From CAWGCA01 sp963820955 (GTDB taxonomy: Bacteria > Pseudomonadota > Gammaproteobacteria > Chromatiales > Chromatiaceae): DNA of 61,458 nucleotides. The translations under genes and the position numbers were made by a program. Positions 1-8,738 of the stretch are shown piece by piece. The stretch is taken from assembly GCA_963820955.1 (NCBI GenBank), contig CAWGCA010000013.1, forward strand, positions 1 to 61,458, in the 5' to 3' direction. Positions within the stretch are counted from its first letter, which is position 1, and every line of letters begins with the position of its first letter. The notes under the pieces are model-generated. The model was not told the DNA's origin. It made no database searches and saw only the letters and a program-made list of their open reading frames with translations.

Positions 1-816
1 TCGCCCTCTTGCTGCCTGCCGTGCAGGCTGCCCGCGAGGCCGCTCGGTGCACGTCCTGCTGCAATAATCTCAAGCAGATAGGCATGGGGTTACAAATGTA
101 CCATGCCACGCACATGTCTCTTCCAGCCGGCTGGACCGCCTACGATCCTGGCACGGGTGATCCGCACTGGTTCGGCGAGCCGGGCTGGGGATGGGCCTCT
201 CAAATTCTCCCCCACTTGGAGGCAACTGCAGCCTATGAGGATCTGGTGCATGGGGAGTTGCCAATCACCGACCCGGTCAACGAGGGCGCTCGGATTCTGT
301 CACTGGAAATCTATCGCTGTCCATCCGACAAGAGCGAATCGACTTTCACCCTGCAAGGCGGAGGCTGGTATGTTGGAAGCGGCGGCGGATATTCACAGGT
401 CGAGTTGGCGATTGGCAACTATATCGGTGTGTTCGGCACAATCGACCTCCACCATGTCTGCCTCGATTTGCCGTGCGTGGGGAACGGACCGTTTTTTCTC
501 AACCGTGGTCTCCGCTTCGCCGAGTTCGAAGATGGACTGAGCCGCACGTTCGTCGTCGGTGAGCGCTGCTCGAGCTTGCACCTTCGACTTGGGTCGGGGA
601 AGTCACTGGCGGCGAACATGCACCGGCACGATCGTTGGCGTAGCCACCTACCCGCCCAATTCCGAGGTCCAGGCCCTTCACTATTTCCATAATTTCAGCA
701 GCTATCACCCAACCGGGACCCATTTCCTCTCTGGCGACGGTTCGGTCCGGTTGATTTCCGATTCGATTGACGAAGAAATATATCATGCGCTCTGCACATA
801 TGCGTCGGGTGATTAA
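1..816 (+). pseudogene. DUF1559 pseudopilin-like protein, 5'-truncated by the window and frameshifted
   Basis: The first codons read LLLPAVQAAREAA followed by NNLKQIG, the usual junction of the N-terminal pilin helix with the DUF1559 domain of planctomycete secreted pseudopilins. The family is most expanded in Planctomycetes and its function is poorly known. The 3' end carries the expected HPTG..FLSGDGSVRLISD segment (H-x9-DG type) and stops at about 816. The protein is split over three frames: the first frame runs to about 575, a second frame carries the conserved PSTWVGEV segment to about 630, and the third carries IVGVATYPPN to the stop. Two single-base indels would restore one protein. 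The same pattern of small indels recurs in the next 8 kb, so sequencing or assembly error is as likely as real decay. Start lies outside the window. Confidence 0.8.
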
Positions 817-911
817 ACTATCAGTGTGCAGAAAGCGTCTGTTACAATGGAATTTAATGGATGTTGTCGAGGATAGGATGGTATTGCGAAACAAGACGAC
901 GGAAACGAGTG

Positions 912-1367
912 TCATGAGCAATGCGAGTCCGGTTGGCACTGAGCTTGTTCCATAAACTTGCCCGTTGCCCTTGCCTTGATCTGTTGATCCTGGATGAGTT
1001 CCGCCTTCAATACGTGGAACGGCGGGGAGGATTTTTCGATCCAGGCACGGACCAGAGAATCTTGGCCCGTAGCCACCGGATAGCGAAATCGTACCCTGAG
1101 CTCGCCGGTGAATCCCGTGCGGCCATGGGCGAACAGGCAGTTGGTCATGGCGCCGTCCAGTAGCGCAGAGATAACACCTCCGTGCAACATGCCGGGAAAA
1201 CCCTGGTAAAAGGCTTCACAACGGAAACTTGTCTGCACCATGCCGTTGTCCAATAGGTCAAAATCAAGGTTTAACCCGGATCTATTCTCAGGGCCACATA
1301 CAATGCAGTTGGGATGAGCTTGCTTGCGGATGTCAGGTAATGTGACCAATGTGGAGTCCGTTGTCAT
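912..1367 (-). CDS. PaaI-type hotdog thioesterase
   Basis: A 151-aa protein of the PaaI/YbgC-like hotdog superfamily, which hydrolyses acyl-CoA thioesters in the cytoplasm. The segment GMLHGGVISALLDGAMTN is the typical substrate-binding loop of the family (LHGG followed by the central helix). An N-terminal CIVCGPEN motif is common in one subgroup. I take the start at the ATG in TCC-ATG-ACA because GGGAGAG lies 8 bases upstream and this ATG overlaps the TGA of the upstream ATPase gene (ATGA), which implies translational coupling. It is the last gene of the NifX/ATPase operon. Its substrate cannot be inferred from sequence. The reading frame is intact, unlike most neighbours. Confidence 0.8.
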   Translation of the reverse strand: MTTDSTLVTLPDIRKQAHPNCIVCGPENRSGLNLDFDLLDNGMVQTSFRCEAFYQGFPGMLHGGVISALLDGAMTNCLFAHGRTGFTGELRVRFRYPVATGQDSLVRAWIEKSSPPFHVLKAELIQDQQIKARATGKFMEQAQCQPDSHCS

Positions 1368-2274
1368 GGAGATTCTCTCCCGTTGCCGAGGTTTCCGACC
1401 ACTGCCGACCAAAGTTCTTTGATATCCGCTGCCGCACCAGCTTCGGTAGTTTCGACCAGGGTCCGTTTCTTGATCTGAGCCGCCGTGACGGCCCGATCGT
1501 AGCGGATTCTCCCCGCCGTTTTCGCGCCGATCTGGCGGGCATGGAATTCGATCTTGGCAGTAAGTTCGGCGTTCAGATCCCATTTATTGACACATACACA
1601 CGTCTGGATGCCGAAGTTCTTGGTCAGTTCGGTGACGCGTTCCAAGTCGTGCAGGCCGCTGAGTGTCGGTTCGGTCACCACCAGGACCAGGTCCTGCGCC
1701 TGTAATCGAGGCGATGACCGGACATCCAATCCCAGGCGGTCCGTCGACAATCGTCAGGTCGAAGTTGCGGTTCTTGGCTAGCTTCCTGGCCTCGCCGCGG
1801 ACGATGCTGACGAGTTTGCCGGAGTTTTCCTCGGCGATTCCCAGCCTGGCGTGGACCATGGGGCCCAGGCGTGTGTCGGAGACGAACCATTCGCCATTGT
1901 CAGCCGGAGCAAACTCGATCGCATTCTCGGTGCAGAACCAGACACATACTCCGCAGCCTTCACAGTTGATCGGGGCTACGCGAAAGGTCTTCGAAATCCG
2001 ATCGTCCGGCGGCCCGTCGTTGTGGATGGCATCGAAGCGGCAGACCTCTTTGCACCTACCGCAGGCAGTGCAATGGCCGGCTAATGATTCTGGCGCGGGA
2101 TCCGCCGGAAAACTTACCGCGGCGGACGATTTTCGGCTCAAGCAGAAGATGCAAATCGGAGGCGTCCACGTCGCAGTCCGCCAGTACGGCTTTCCGTGCC
2201 AAGACCGAAAATGAGGCGACAATGGATGTTTTTCCCGTGCCGCCCTTGCCGCTGATGACCACAAGCTCTTTCAT
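1364..2274 (-). pseudogene. MinD/ParA-family ATPase with two [4Fe-4S] motifs (second copy), frameshifted
   Basis: Starts MKELVVISGKGGTGKTS, a deviant Walker A motif of the Mrp/MinD/NifH class, followed by ADCDVDASDLHLLL. A ferredoxin-like insert then holds CTACGRCKEVCR and CEGCGVCVWFC, two C-x2-C-x2-C-x3-C clusters. The C-terminal half has TIVDGPPGIGCPV and LVVTEPTLSGLHDL. Such proteins occur in pairs beside NifX-family proteins and are thought to act in iron-sulfur or metal-cofactor handling. The frame breaks near 2,100 and again near 1,700, so at least two indels are needed to give one protein of about 300 residues. The ATG overlaps the stop of the upstream paralogue (ATGA) and the stop overlaps the thioesterase start, so the original operon geometry is preserved. 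I favour sequence error over true inactivation. Confidence 0.75.
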
Positions 2275-3126
2275 TCGGCACCATTTTCTTTTGCCAGCAA
2301 TGTCTGCAACAGCCCGGTAAACAAGCGCCTTGTATTGCGGCAATGCCGCGGAGGCCATCTCGCCTCGTGAATACGCCTCGGCCACCATTCGGTCATCGGG
2401 GATCTCCAACAGGATGGGGATCCGCCGCGAGTTGCAGTACCCGCGGATGTCGATCCCATCGAGTCCAGACCGATTGACCACCACGCCGAAGGGAAGCTCC
2501 AAGATGCGAACCATCTCCACGGCAAGTTTTAAATCGTGCAAGCCAAATGGAGTCGGCTCGGTCACCAGAACGACGAAATCGGCTTCCCGAACGGCCTCGA
2601 TGACCGGGCAGGATGTCCCCGGAGGGGCGTCAACGATGGTAAGATCCGCCTCGAAATTTGTTGCATGGACGGCTCTGATTACTGGCGGGCTTTGCGGCTG
2701 GCCGACGTTCAACAAACCTTGGGCAAAGGCGATGGCTCCGGCCCGTCCGGTCTGAAGCAGGCCAATTTCTCGAGGCGTTTCGATAATCGCAGCGCCCGGA
2801 CAAACAAGCGAGCAGCCACCGCAACCGTGGCATAGCTCGGGGTAGACGAGCACTTTTTTGCCGACGCATACAATCGCACTGAACTGGCAGATTTCACCAC
2901 ACTCGCCGCAAAGCGTGCATAAGTCGCCATCAACTAGCGGAATCTGCTTCCCGATCGGCTCTTGAGCCGTAATCTTTGGCTTCAGGAAAATGTGGCCGTT
3001 AGGCTCTTCCACGTCACAATCGAGATAAGCAACACTGCGCTCGTCGTGACATGCGATATAAGCAAGATTTGTAGCGACGGTTGTCTTTCCAGTGCCGCCC
3101 TTGCCGCTGGCGAAGGCAATCTTCAT
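2271..3126 (-). pseudogene. MinD/ParA-family ATPase with two [4Fe-4S] motifs (first copy), one frameshift near the 3' end
   Basis: Begins MKIAFASGKGGTGKTTVATN (deviant Walker A), then DCDVEEPNGH. The ferredoxin insert has CTLCGECGEIC and CHGCGGCSLVCP, and the switch region reads TIVDAPPGTSCPV. The family uses ATP binding and hydrolysis to control iron-sulfur or cofactor transfer. As written the frame runs into the next gene to give a fused 366-aa product. One extra base near 2,322 explains this: removing it gives a C-terminus LLAKENGAE and a TGA that overlaps the ATG of the second ATPase as ATGA. I therefore read two separate tandem paralogues and not a natural fusion. AGGA lies about 6 bases upstream of the chosen ATG. 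About 285 aa after correction, normal for the family. Confidence 0.8.
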
Positions 3127-3133
3127 GAGAATC

Positions 3134-3496
3134 CTATATCCGGTCTCCCTCCGCATTGGCCACGTCAGTGGACTGAAGGTCCCCTGCCTTCAGTCGCTCG
3201 AAGGCCTCTTCGACGGTACCATTGACTCCAGTATAGACCTCGACCTTCGCGGCCCTCAGTACGGTCAATGCCTTGGGGCCCACATTGCCGGTAATGACCG
3301 CCCCGGCTCCCAGGCCGGCAATTGTTCGTCCGACCTGGATCCCCGCGCCTGCGACGCATTGATATTCTTGGTGTTGTACATGCGCCAAGAATTCGTTCGT
3401 CTCGGTATCCAACAGGATGAAAATCTGGGCGCGTCCAAAGTGAGGATCGATTCGACTACCAAAATTCTGACCTTCTGATGTGATGGCTACTTTCAT
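3134..3496 (-). CDS. NifX/NafY-family dinitrogenase cofactor-type protein (NifX-A)
   Basis: A 120-aa protein of the dinitrogenase iron-molybdenum cofactor (NifB C-terminal/NifX) fold. It begins MKVAITSEGQNFGSRIDPHF, the usual first strand and the SRIDPHFGRA motif, and has the GAGAVITGNVGPKA segment. Proteins of this fold carry iron-sulfur or FeMo-cofactor precursors. Stand-alone copies with MinD-like ferredoxin ATPases are common in anaerobes without nitrogenase, so nitrogen fixation should not be assumed here. It is followed 7 bases later by the first ATPase gene, so the pair is co-transcribed. One of three NifX-type genes in this operon. Confidence 0.85.
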   Translation of the reverse strand: MKVAITSEGQNFGSRIDPHFGRAQIFILLDTETNEFLAHVQHQEYQCVAGAGIQVGRTIAGLGAGAVITGNVGPKALTVLRAAKVEVYTGVNGTVEEAFERLKAGDLQSTDVANAEGDRI

Positions 3497-3528
3497 CCGA
3501 CTTCCCTTTTGGGGATAGGCTAGCGGGC

Positions 3529-3673
3529 GTGTTGAAAAAGTCCTTCCGGGCTTTTTTCAACCTCGACGAAGCGGCAACAAGTGGCCGCAAGTCTCGCAAT
3601 AACAGCGATTTTTCAATCGCTGCTATTGGCCGATACATCCTGTTTCACCCAACAGGCGAGTTTTTCAACAGGC
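3529..3673. repeat. MITE-like element, about 145 bp
   Basis: The interval between two NifX-type genes begins GTGTTGAAAAAGTC and ends in the inverted counterpart GAGTTTTTCAACA (13 of 14 positions agree in the ends). Inside are two further small hairpins built from TTGAAAAA/TTTTTCAA and GCGATT/AATCGC. Ends of the TGTTGAAAAA type occur on several bacterial transposons, so this looks like a non-autonomous miniature element. No target duplication could be confirmed by eye. It interrupts the operon spacing and could act as a partial terminator. Confidence 0.55.
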
Positions 3674-3689
3674 TGCCAAGTCAATAGTA

Positions 3690-4061
3690 TTAGTGCTCAC
3701 AACTGTTATCGCCCGATTGCAATGCGCCATCGAGATAACTCTGCACGATGCTTGCGGGCGGTTCGGAGGGGGCGCCGACGATGACCTGAATGTCGTTTTC
3801 AACAAAAATGTGCTGAGCTCGTTGACCCATACCGCCGGCGATCACCAGATTCACGCCTTGCTCGTGCAGCCAGCGCGGAAGCAGTCCAGGTTCGTGAGCC
3901 GGCGGCGTGAGATGGCGAGAGTCTAGTATCTGCTTGCTTGTAGTGTCGACTTCATGCAGGGCGAACTGTTCGCAGTGCCCAAAATGCATGCATAGCCGAC
4001 CCTCAGCAACGGGGATTGCAATGACGGAACGGCTTGTAGTTTTTTTTTCGATTGTCGGCAT
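3690..4061 (-). CDS. NifX/NafY-family cofactor-type protein (NifX-B)
   Basis: About 123 aa. The core reads SVIAIPVAEGRLCMHFGHCEQF and later VNLVIAGGMGQRAQHIF and IQVIVGAP, the three strands and the GG[MN]G loop typical of the NifX/NafY fold. The HFGHC motif, with His and Cys around the metal site, is characteristic of a subgroup found next to ferredoxin-type MinD ATPases. I chose the internal ATG (MPTIEKK) because GGGAG lies 9 bases upstream. The gene ends in NSCEH, a possible extra metal ligand pair at the C-terminus. The MITE-like repeat follows directly downstream. Confidence 0.82.
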   Translation of the reverse strand: MPTIEKKTTSRSVIAIPVAEGRLCMHFGHCEQFALHEVDTTSKQILDSRHLTPPAHEPGLLPRWLHEQGVNLVIAGGMGQRAQHIFVENDIQVIVGAPSEPPASIVQSYLDGALQSGDNSCEH

Positions 4062-4126
4062 CAATACTACTCCCATGGAGAAACGGTGATGAATGCTTCC
4101 GAGTCCGTCGGTGTTGGCTCACTGAA

Positions 4127-4381
4127 TTACATCATGGAGCAATTACTGTCTTCGCTCCGCTTTGTTCGACCAAGATCTGCATCTTGGGCACTCTGATAAA
4201 TCATAGCCTGGCCGGGGGCCTGAGACTTCACAAAGATGCAGACAGGGCAATTGCAGTCAACACCAGGTCCATTCGACAAGTGAGCCGTTGGTTTATGGGG
4301 CGATGGTTCTTGGGCTGCGCTGTTGCTGATCTTCGCCGATGGAATATGTTGAACGGAGTACTCTGCCGCGCTCATAGTCAT
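4127..4381 (-). CDS. small protein with a CNCPVC motif, coupled to NifX-C
   Basis: An 84-aa protein I do not recognise. Its ATG overlaps the TGA of the upstream NifX-type gene (ATGA), which supports it as a real, translationally coupled gene. The centre contains VDCNCPVCIFVK, a three-cysteine motif that could bind iron or zinc, and the tail ends NCSMM. It is rich in Ser, Pro and Gln elsewhere, so much of it may be disordered. A role as a small metal or cluster carrier for the NifX/ATPase operon is inferred from context only. Confidence 0.55.
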   Translation of the reverse strand: MTMSAAEYSVQHIPSAKISNSAAQEPSPHKPTAHLSNGPGVDCNCPVCIFVKSQAPGQAMIYQSAQDADLGRTKRSEDSNCSMM

Positions 4382-4761
4382 GGTGTGCCTTTATTACAGT
4401 GGCGTTGTTTACGTGCTTGGCGTCGTCCATCGCAGCCAGGCATTACGAACAGACCTTCATCCAGCTTTCCTGCAATAAACTCATGAAGTACGTCTTCGGC
4501 CACACCGCAGGTCTTGGAAATCACCTTGATTCCGGCTGACAACAGGAAAAATTCAAGGGGAGCCGATATCGCCCCGCATATCAAAGTATCAGTTCCCAGA
4601 TCGATAACCTGTTGGGCGTTGTCATCAGGATTCATATTTTCCAGAAAGGCGTGGCGAATGGCAATCACCTGGCTCCCCTCCACATCGACCATTAGCAGTT
4701 GCCTAGCGACATCGAATAGTGGTGAGATTTCTTCTTCGCAAATTGGAATGGCGATTCTCAA
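4378..4761 (-). CDS. NifX/NafY-family cofactor-type protein (NifX-C)
   Basis: 127 aa, beginning MRIAIPICEEEISPLFDVAR, the NifX-type first strand and the SPxFD variant of the metal loop. Later segments are TDTLICGAISAPLEFFL and GIKVISKTCG. The tail is basic with several cysteines (MPGCDG and KQRHC). It is the first gene of the minus-strand operon that continues with the small CNCPVC protein, NifX-B, NifX-A, two ferredoxin-type ATPases and a thioesterase. The upstream DNA holds a long inverted repeat (4,829-4,906). Confidence 0.8.
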   Translation of the reverse strand: MRIAIPICEEEISPLFDVARQLLMVDVEGSQVIAIRHAFLENMNPDDNAQQVIDLGTDTLICGAISAPLEFFLLSAGIKVISKTCGVAEDVLHEFIAGKLDEGLFVMPGCDGRRQARKQRHCNKGTP

Positions 4762-5337
4762 GATTCACTCCGCAGCATTTCGCAATCCAACAGCCGTTGC
4801 ACGAAGCAATTGGTTTTCTGCTGCCCTCGTCATCTGAGGGAGTGGGACCGAATGGACGGACCGCACGGTAGAGCCGGATTCGGTCGGTAAGGCTCCCTCA
4901 GATGACGCTGAATTTGCTCTCAGTCATGGCGGGCCAAGTCCCCGTGACAGTGAATACTCGCGAACGCCATTGCCGCGCAAATTCATGGACATTCCTTAGC
5001 CCGCAAAAACTGCGCCAAAGAAGTTGGCTTCGCTGTGGATGGGCGGGTTTGTCTGCGATAAAACGACATGTTTTCACCTCCACAATTTATTGGGTCGGCA
5101 CAGTTAGTGTTGCAAATCGCCATGATAGCAACTCGGATCACTAGCTAGAGTGCCAACGATAGAAATGAAAATATGTACTTCGACAAGAGGCAAAACACGA
5201 CCTGCGATTTGGCACAGCGATTGCGGTTGGTGTTCGGCGATGGTGACTCCATGATTACTCGAAGCAACAGAAATGTTGACTGTTTGTTTTGCGATGAGAG
5301 CGAACTTTTACTCCGAACTGAACAGACAACCTACCCG
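4762..5337. other. intergenic region between the NifX operon and the pseudopilin gene, with a long inverted repeat
   Basis: No convincing gene. At 4,829-4,842 the sequence GTCATCTGAGGGAG is matched perfectly by its inverse at 4,893-4,906, and the enclosed DNA holds a second nested pair (ACCGAAT/ATTCGGT), so a hairpin of about 78 bases could form. It lies upstream of the minus-strand operon and could be a small mobile repeat or a structured leader. The rest shows no recognisable site. Confidence 0.5.
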
Positions 5338-7212
5338 ATGATGATTACGATGAGTCGAATTTCCCGATTATGGCATGGAAGTCGATGCGTGCCCCTGCTG
5401 GGCCGCCGGGCCCTGGGTCCGCGAAATAAGGTTCGCTCCGGACCGGTGGGCCGCTGGGGCTTAACGCTGATCGAAATTTTGATCGCCACCACCTTGATGG
5501 CAACCCTGCTGGTTGCCCTGTGGCGTTTGGTTGGCATCTACACGTCTTTACGCGATAAAGGCGATTTGCACGCAGGAAGAGTCGGCAATGTCTCCTTGAT
5601 GCTGCAGCAACTCGAGGAGGATTTACGGAATATGCCGGATATCCGTTCTCATGTTGTGCCCCTTGTGCAAACGGCCGAGCCGTGCGAGTTGGAGTTGGAG
5701 TCGGAGTTGGAGACTGGCCCGGTGGCAAGCGAGGCGGATGCTTTTGCCGAGGCATATGACGACGAGCCAGCGACTGAGACGGTCTCCGAGTCGGCGTTCG
5801 AGTTGGATCGTGCCGAGCGCGGGGCCGCAGCCGCTTCACAAGACATCGATATGGCGGTGCCGGATGGGCGTGGCCTTGAGTCGTCTGCCACTGCGGGTAT
5901 GGACCAATTCAACACCGAGCCATCTGTCAGGCAGCCACTTGAGATAGACTCGGCTCGCACTGAAGGAGCCGGCCCTGGGCAGACGGCCGCCAGTTGCCTG
6001 GTCGGCGATGAGCAGTCTTTGACCTTGGCGAATCTCGATTGCCAAGTGGCGCGGGCCAATGGGGGCGCGGCCGAACCATACAGCCCCGACATGCGCGCCG
6101 AGCATGGCCTGTCGCAAGAGTCACCAGCCAGTGAGCTGGCGGGGACGATGAATACAGGGCCCGCGGTTTCCGCGCTTGAGCCGGAACTAGGCGTGACCGT
6201 GCAGATGCCGGTTCGCTTTGTTCGCTATTGGCTTGCCGGAGTGATGCCTTACGTGGCCCATGAAGCGGCAGGCGAGTATGACCGCGACGATGCGGAGGCG
6301 ATCGGCCTTTCGGTTCCAGAATTGGGAGCTGGCCATGATCTGGGAACCTCTGCCCTGGTAGGCGCATCGGGGCCGATGGCCACGGCTGGAGGAAATGAAC
6401 CGGAGGAGGCAGCGACTGGTTTGTATCGTGAAGAGGTCGTGGGCCTCAACACCCAGGCGCAGATGAGGCCGCTGCGCAGTCAAGGTTCATTGAGTCAAAG
6501 CTCCTTGGAAGATCTAGCCGACCCCTTGGGTGATTATACCAACCCAGCCGCAGCATCCGGTCTGGAGGCACCGGGGTTCAGCAACCCCTACGAGAGCGAT
6601 CTTGCCGATGAAGTGACGCGCCGCTCGTTCCATTTGGCCCAGGTAGAATGGGCAAAATTCCGCTATTTCGATGGAAATCACTGGAAGTCCTCTTGGGATA
6701 GCCGGGTGCAAGGCGAGCTGCCAGTGGCAATTGAGATGAGCCTTTGGTTGCTACGTCAGAGTGCGAATCGATCTTCCGGAGAGACGGACCGCGATTCATC
6801 CCGCCCGTCGGCGACCGGAATGACTTGGACAGAAGTCGAAACGATGAGCGAAGAAGAGCCACAGCGATCTGCTGGGCATGAGGATTGGCCCGCTGCGGAA
6901 GCGGATGGGGAACAGGCATCGCTGGCCGACGAAAGTCCGATGGAACGGCAGCCCGAAGTGCGACAGCTTGTTGTGTTGCGTACCGCGCCTGTTTCTGGTG
7001 ACACGTTGCCAGGAGAAGTACAGTTGCGAGCAGGAGCCAAGCCTGCCCTGGGAGTCGATCCGGCCCCAGCTTCATCGGTCCTGACGCCTCACCGCGATGC
7101 CTCCAAATGCCATGGTTCGCTCGGTGGCGGAGCTTATCTCCGTACGCGGAGTATCGAGGATGTTGTTGTTGGGGCCCGATCGGAACGCAAATTTTCACGT
7201 GAGCGCGCGTGA
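5338..7212 (+). CDS. prepilin-type N-terminal methylation protein, GspJ-like, with a long acidic insert
   Basis: A type II secretion or pseudopilus minor pseudopilin. The processing motif is WGLTLIEILIATTLMATLLV, with the conserved Glu five residues after the cleaved Gly, followed by a hydrophobic helix and QLEEDLRNM as in GspJ of Planctomycetes. The middle, about 450 residues, is acidic and low in complexity. The end returns to the GspJ pattern (VEWAKFRYFDGNHWKSSWDS and LPVAIEMSLWL). No ribosome binding site decides the start. I use the ATG at 5,338, but an upstream ATG at 5,173 is in frame. The last about 45 residues may be foreign, because a GspK-like frame begins at about 7,085 and overlaps them. 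Confidence 0.75.
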   Translation: MMITMSRISRLWHGSRCVPLLGRRALGPRNKVRSGPVGRWGLTLIEILIATTLMATLLVALWRLVGIYTSLRDKGDLHAGRVGNVSLMLQQLEEDLRNMPDIRSHVVPLVQTAEPCELELESELETGPVASEADAFAEAYDDEPATETVSESAFELDRAERGAAAASQDIDMAVPDGRGLESSATAGMDQFNTEPSVRQPLEIDSARTEGAGPGQTAASCLVGDEQSLTLANLDCQVARANGGAAEPYSPDMRAEHGLSQESPASELAGTMNTGPAVSALEPELGVTVQMPVRFVRYWLAGVMPYVAHEAAGEYDRDDAEAIGLSVPELGAGHDLGTSALVGASGPMATAGGNEPEEAATGLYREEVVGLNTQAQMRPLRSQGSLSQSSLEDLADPLGDYTNPAAASGLEAPGFSNPYESDLADEVTRRSFHLAQVEWAKFRYFDGNHWKSSWDSRVQGELPVAIEMSLWLLRQSANRSSGETDRDSSRPSATGMTWTEVETMSEEEPQRSAGHEDWPAAEADGEQASLADESPMERQPEVRQLVVLRTAPVSGDTLPGEVQLRAGAKPALGVDPAPASSVLTPHRDASKCHGSLGGGAYLRTRSIEDVVVGARSERKFSRERA

Positions 7213-7423
7213 GCAGGAAGCCGCCACTGTGGCAATGGATGCTGCCGATACGATGTCGTCTGCCGCGGCAGGCATCGACGCAGACTTTCTGCCATGGTTC
7301 TATTACCTGACGCCCTATTCGGCGGAACAGAATCGGGACAGGAATGGGCGTCGGCGGATTTATTTGAACGATCCGAACTTGGGGCGTCGCCACAATTTCG
7401 GTGGCCAATGTTCAGCGCCTTGA
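7085..7423 (+). pseudogene. GspK-like pseudopilin fragment
   Basis: A frame starting just after a stop at 7,081-7,083 reads PPNAMVRSVAELISVRGVS and later FLPWFYYLTPYSAEQNRDR and YLNDPNL. These match the saposin-like middle and C-terminal part of planctomycete GspK proteins, in which an SVEELLLVRG segment is followed by a YLTxYSxExN segment. N-terminal membrane helix and most of the C-terminus are missing. In type II secretion operons gspK follows gspJ, so a deletion or misjoin at about 7,080 between adjacent genes would explain the arrangement. Confidence 0.6.
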
Positions 7424-7471
7424 GAGGGTCACTCTTCAGAACTCCTATACCCGTAGCAGTACCGTAGGGAA

Positions 7472-7747
7472 TCACCGCCAGGCAGTGGACGGCGAGGCAT
7501 CTGTGGAAAGCACATCAACAGCCACTTCGTTGATCGCACCGTCACCACCGGCGGCGATGACCACGCTAACTTGGTCGTGAAGCGCCTCGGCGGCGTACCG
7601 CACCGCGTCCCCGCCTTCCCATGTCACGCGCACTTCCGGTCGGTATCCCTGCTTGCGAATCGTGGCCATGGCCTCGCGCAACGCAGGGTCTCCTGCCGAC
7701 TTTCTGTTAACAATAATCCGTATCCAGCGATTTGGGGGATCAGACAT
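7472..7747 (-). pseudogene. YegS/diacylglycerol kinase-type lipid kinase, N-terminal fragment
   Basis: Begins MSDPPNRWIRIIVNRKSAGD and contains VVIAAGGDGAINEVA, the nucleotide-binding GGDGxxNE motif of the DAGK catalytic domain. These enzymes phosphorylate membrane lipids and are about 300 aa. Here the homology ends after about 80 residues, near 7,500, where the sequence changes to unrelated DNA. The start overlaps the stop of the upstream channel fragment, so the original two-gene order is preserved. Confidence 0.6.
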
Positions 7748-8060
7748 CCTTCGATTCTCCTTCGAGGGAATCGTCTTTGATTAGAGTTTTTGTTTCGCTA
7801 GCGCACAGGCGCGGCCGCGGCAGTTTGGTCACGAGCCGTGCGATAAGAATAGCAATATACAACTGCCCCACAACTGACTCCATCCAGGCGACTGTTTCCC
7901 CCAGTGACGTGCGAGGAGAGACGTCGCCGTAGCGGGCCGTTGACAAGGTGACGAAGCTGAAATAGACCATTTGCGAGAATGCCGTGTGCGTTTGGCCGTC
8001 AGATAAGGTTCGCCTGTGCCGATCGTCGAGCAAAAGTTGGTCAACCGCGGATTTTCAGGT
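7740..8060 (-). pseudogene. two-TM potassium channel-like protein, C-terminal fragment
   Basis: The pore region reads MVYFSFVTLSTARYGDVSP and is followed by a membrane helix (VVGQLYIAILIARLV). This is the selectivity filter and inner helix of a K+ channel. The filter should be T-x-G-Y-G-D. Here the first Gly is Arg, which would abolish function and may be a base error. The N-terminal part is absent and the frame begins after a stop near 8,060, where RND-transporter sequence ends. Confidence 0.55.
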
Positions 8061-8738
8061 TGGATGTCGACCCACTGTCCACCGCTAAATGTTTTTTCCA
8101 AGGGCCCGGATTATTTCCTGCAGAGGTTTTCCGACCTGGTTCGTGCGATCGATGGGCGCACCTTCGGGCAGCCAAATATCAACCACGAACTGATCGCGAT
8201 CCGACAGGGGAAAAAGGCCGAATTTACCGTGAGCGAAAATGCGGCGATCAAGAATGTGTAGGAGGCGGCTACCGTGATCCACTTCACCTTGATGGCCCCC
8301 AGGCAAAGTGCGACATATCCGCTCGGCCGCCCGTGTCCACCGGTTGCCGTTGCTTCTTTCTTCTTTTTTGCCTGGCAGCAGCGATTTCAATTTCTCGGCG
8401 ATCGGATTGGTTTTTGAGGGATCGGTCTTCTGCAGCCCGTAGTACGTCATAATCACCGTCATGGTGTACGCGTAAATCCAACCAACGCCGATGCACAGTG
8501 AAACGACGACTGGAATGCTGAAGACGTATTCGCGCGAGGCACCTTTCATACTGTAAACCATCGGCAGGAAGGCAGTCAGAATTGTGCCGGAGGCGATCAG
8601 AGCTGAAAACGCGATTTGGTTGGGACCCGTCGTGGCTGCATCCCGGTGAGACAGGCCGCTATCCAGATAACTTTGCGTGTTACTGCAAACCTGGATGGTG
8701 TTGTCGACCAGGATGCCTAAGGCAACCATGATTTCCCC
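8061..8738 (-). pseudogene. RND-superfamily transporter, internal fragment
   Basis: Reads GEIMVALGILVDNTIQV, then FSALIASGTILTAFLPMVY and YVFSIPVVVSLCIGVGWIYAY, the membrane segments of an AcrB/MexB-type inner-membrane pump around the proton-relay region, then DQFVVDIWLPEGAPI of the second periplasmic loop. Two compensating shifts lie near 8,290-8,240. Both ends are abrupt: one at 8,738 against the ABC permease, the other at about 8,060 against the channel fragment. An intact pump would be over 1,000 residues. Confidence 0.65.

Noticed and set aside
9..816. Programmed frameshifting in the DUF1559 gene
   Set aside because: Two shifts of different sense with no slippery heptamer, and the same kind of indel in many unrelated neighbours.
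2271..3156. Natural fusion of two MinD-like ATPases into a 366-aa protein
   Set aside because: Removing one base near 2,322 gives a normal C-terminus and an ATGA overlap with the next start, so the fusion is a frameshift artefact.
1364..4761. Nitrogenase cofactor operon
   Set aside because: NifX-fold proteins and ferredoxin ATPases occur widely without nitrogenase, and no nifH, nifD, nifK, nifE or nifN is present.
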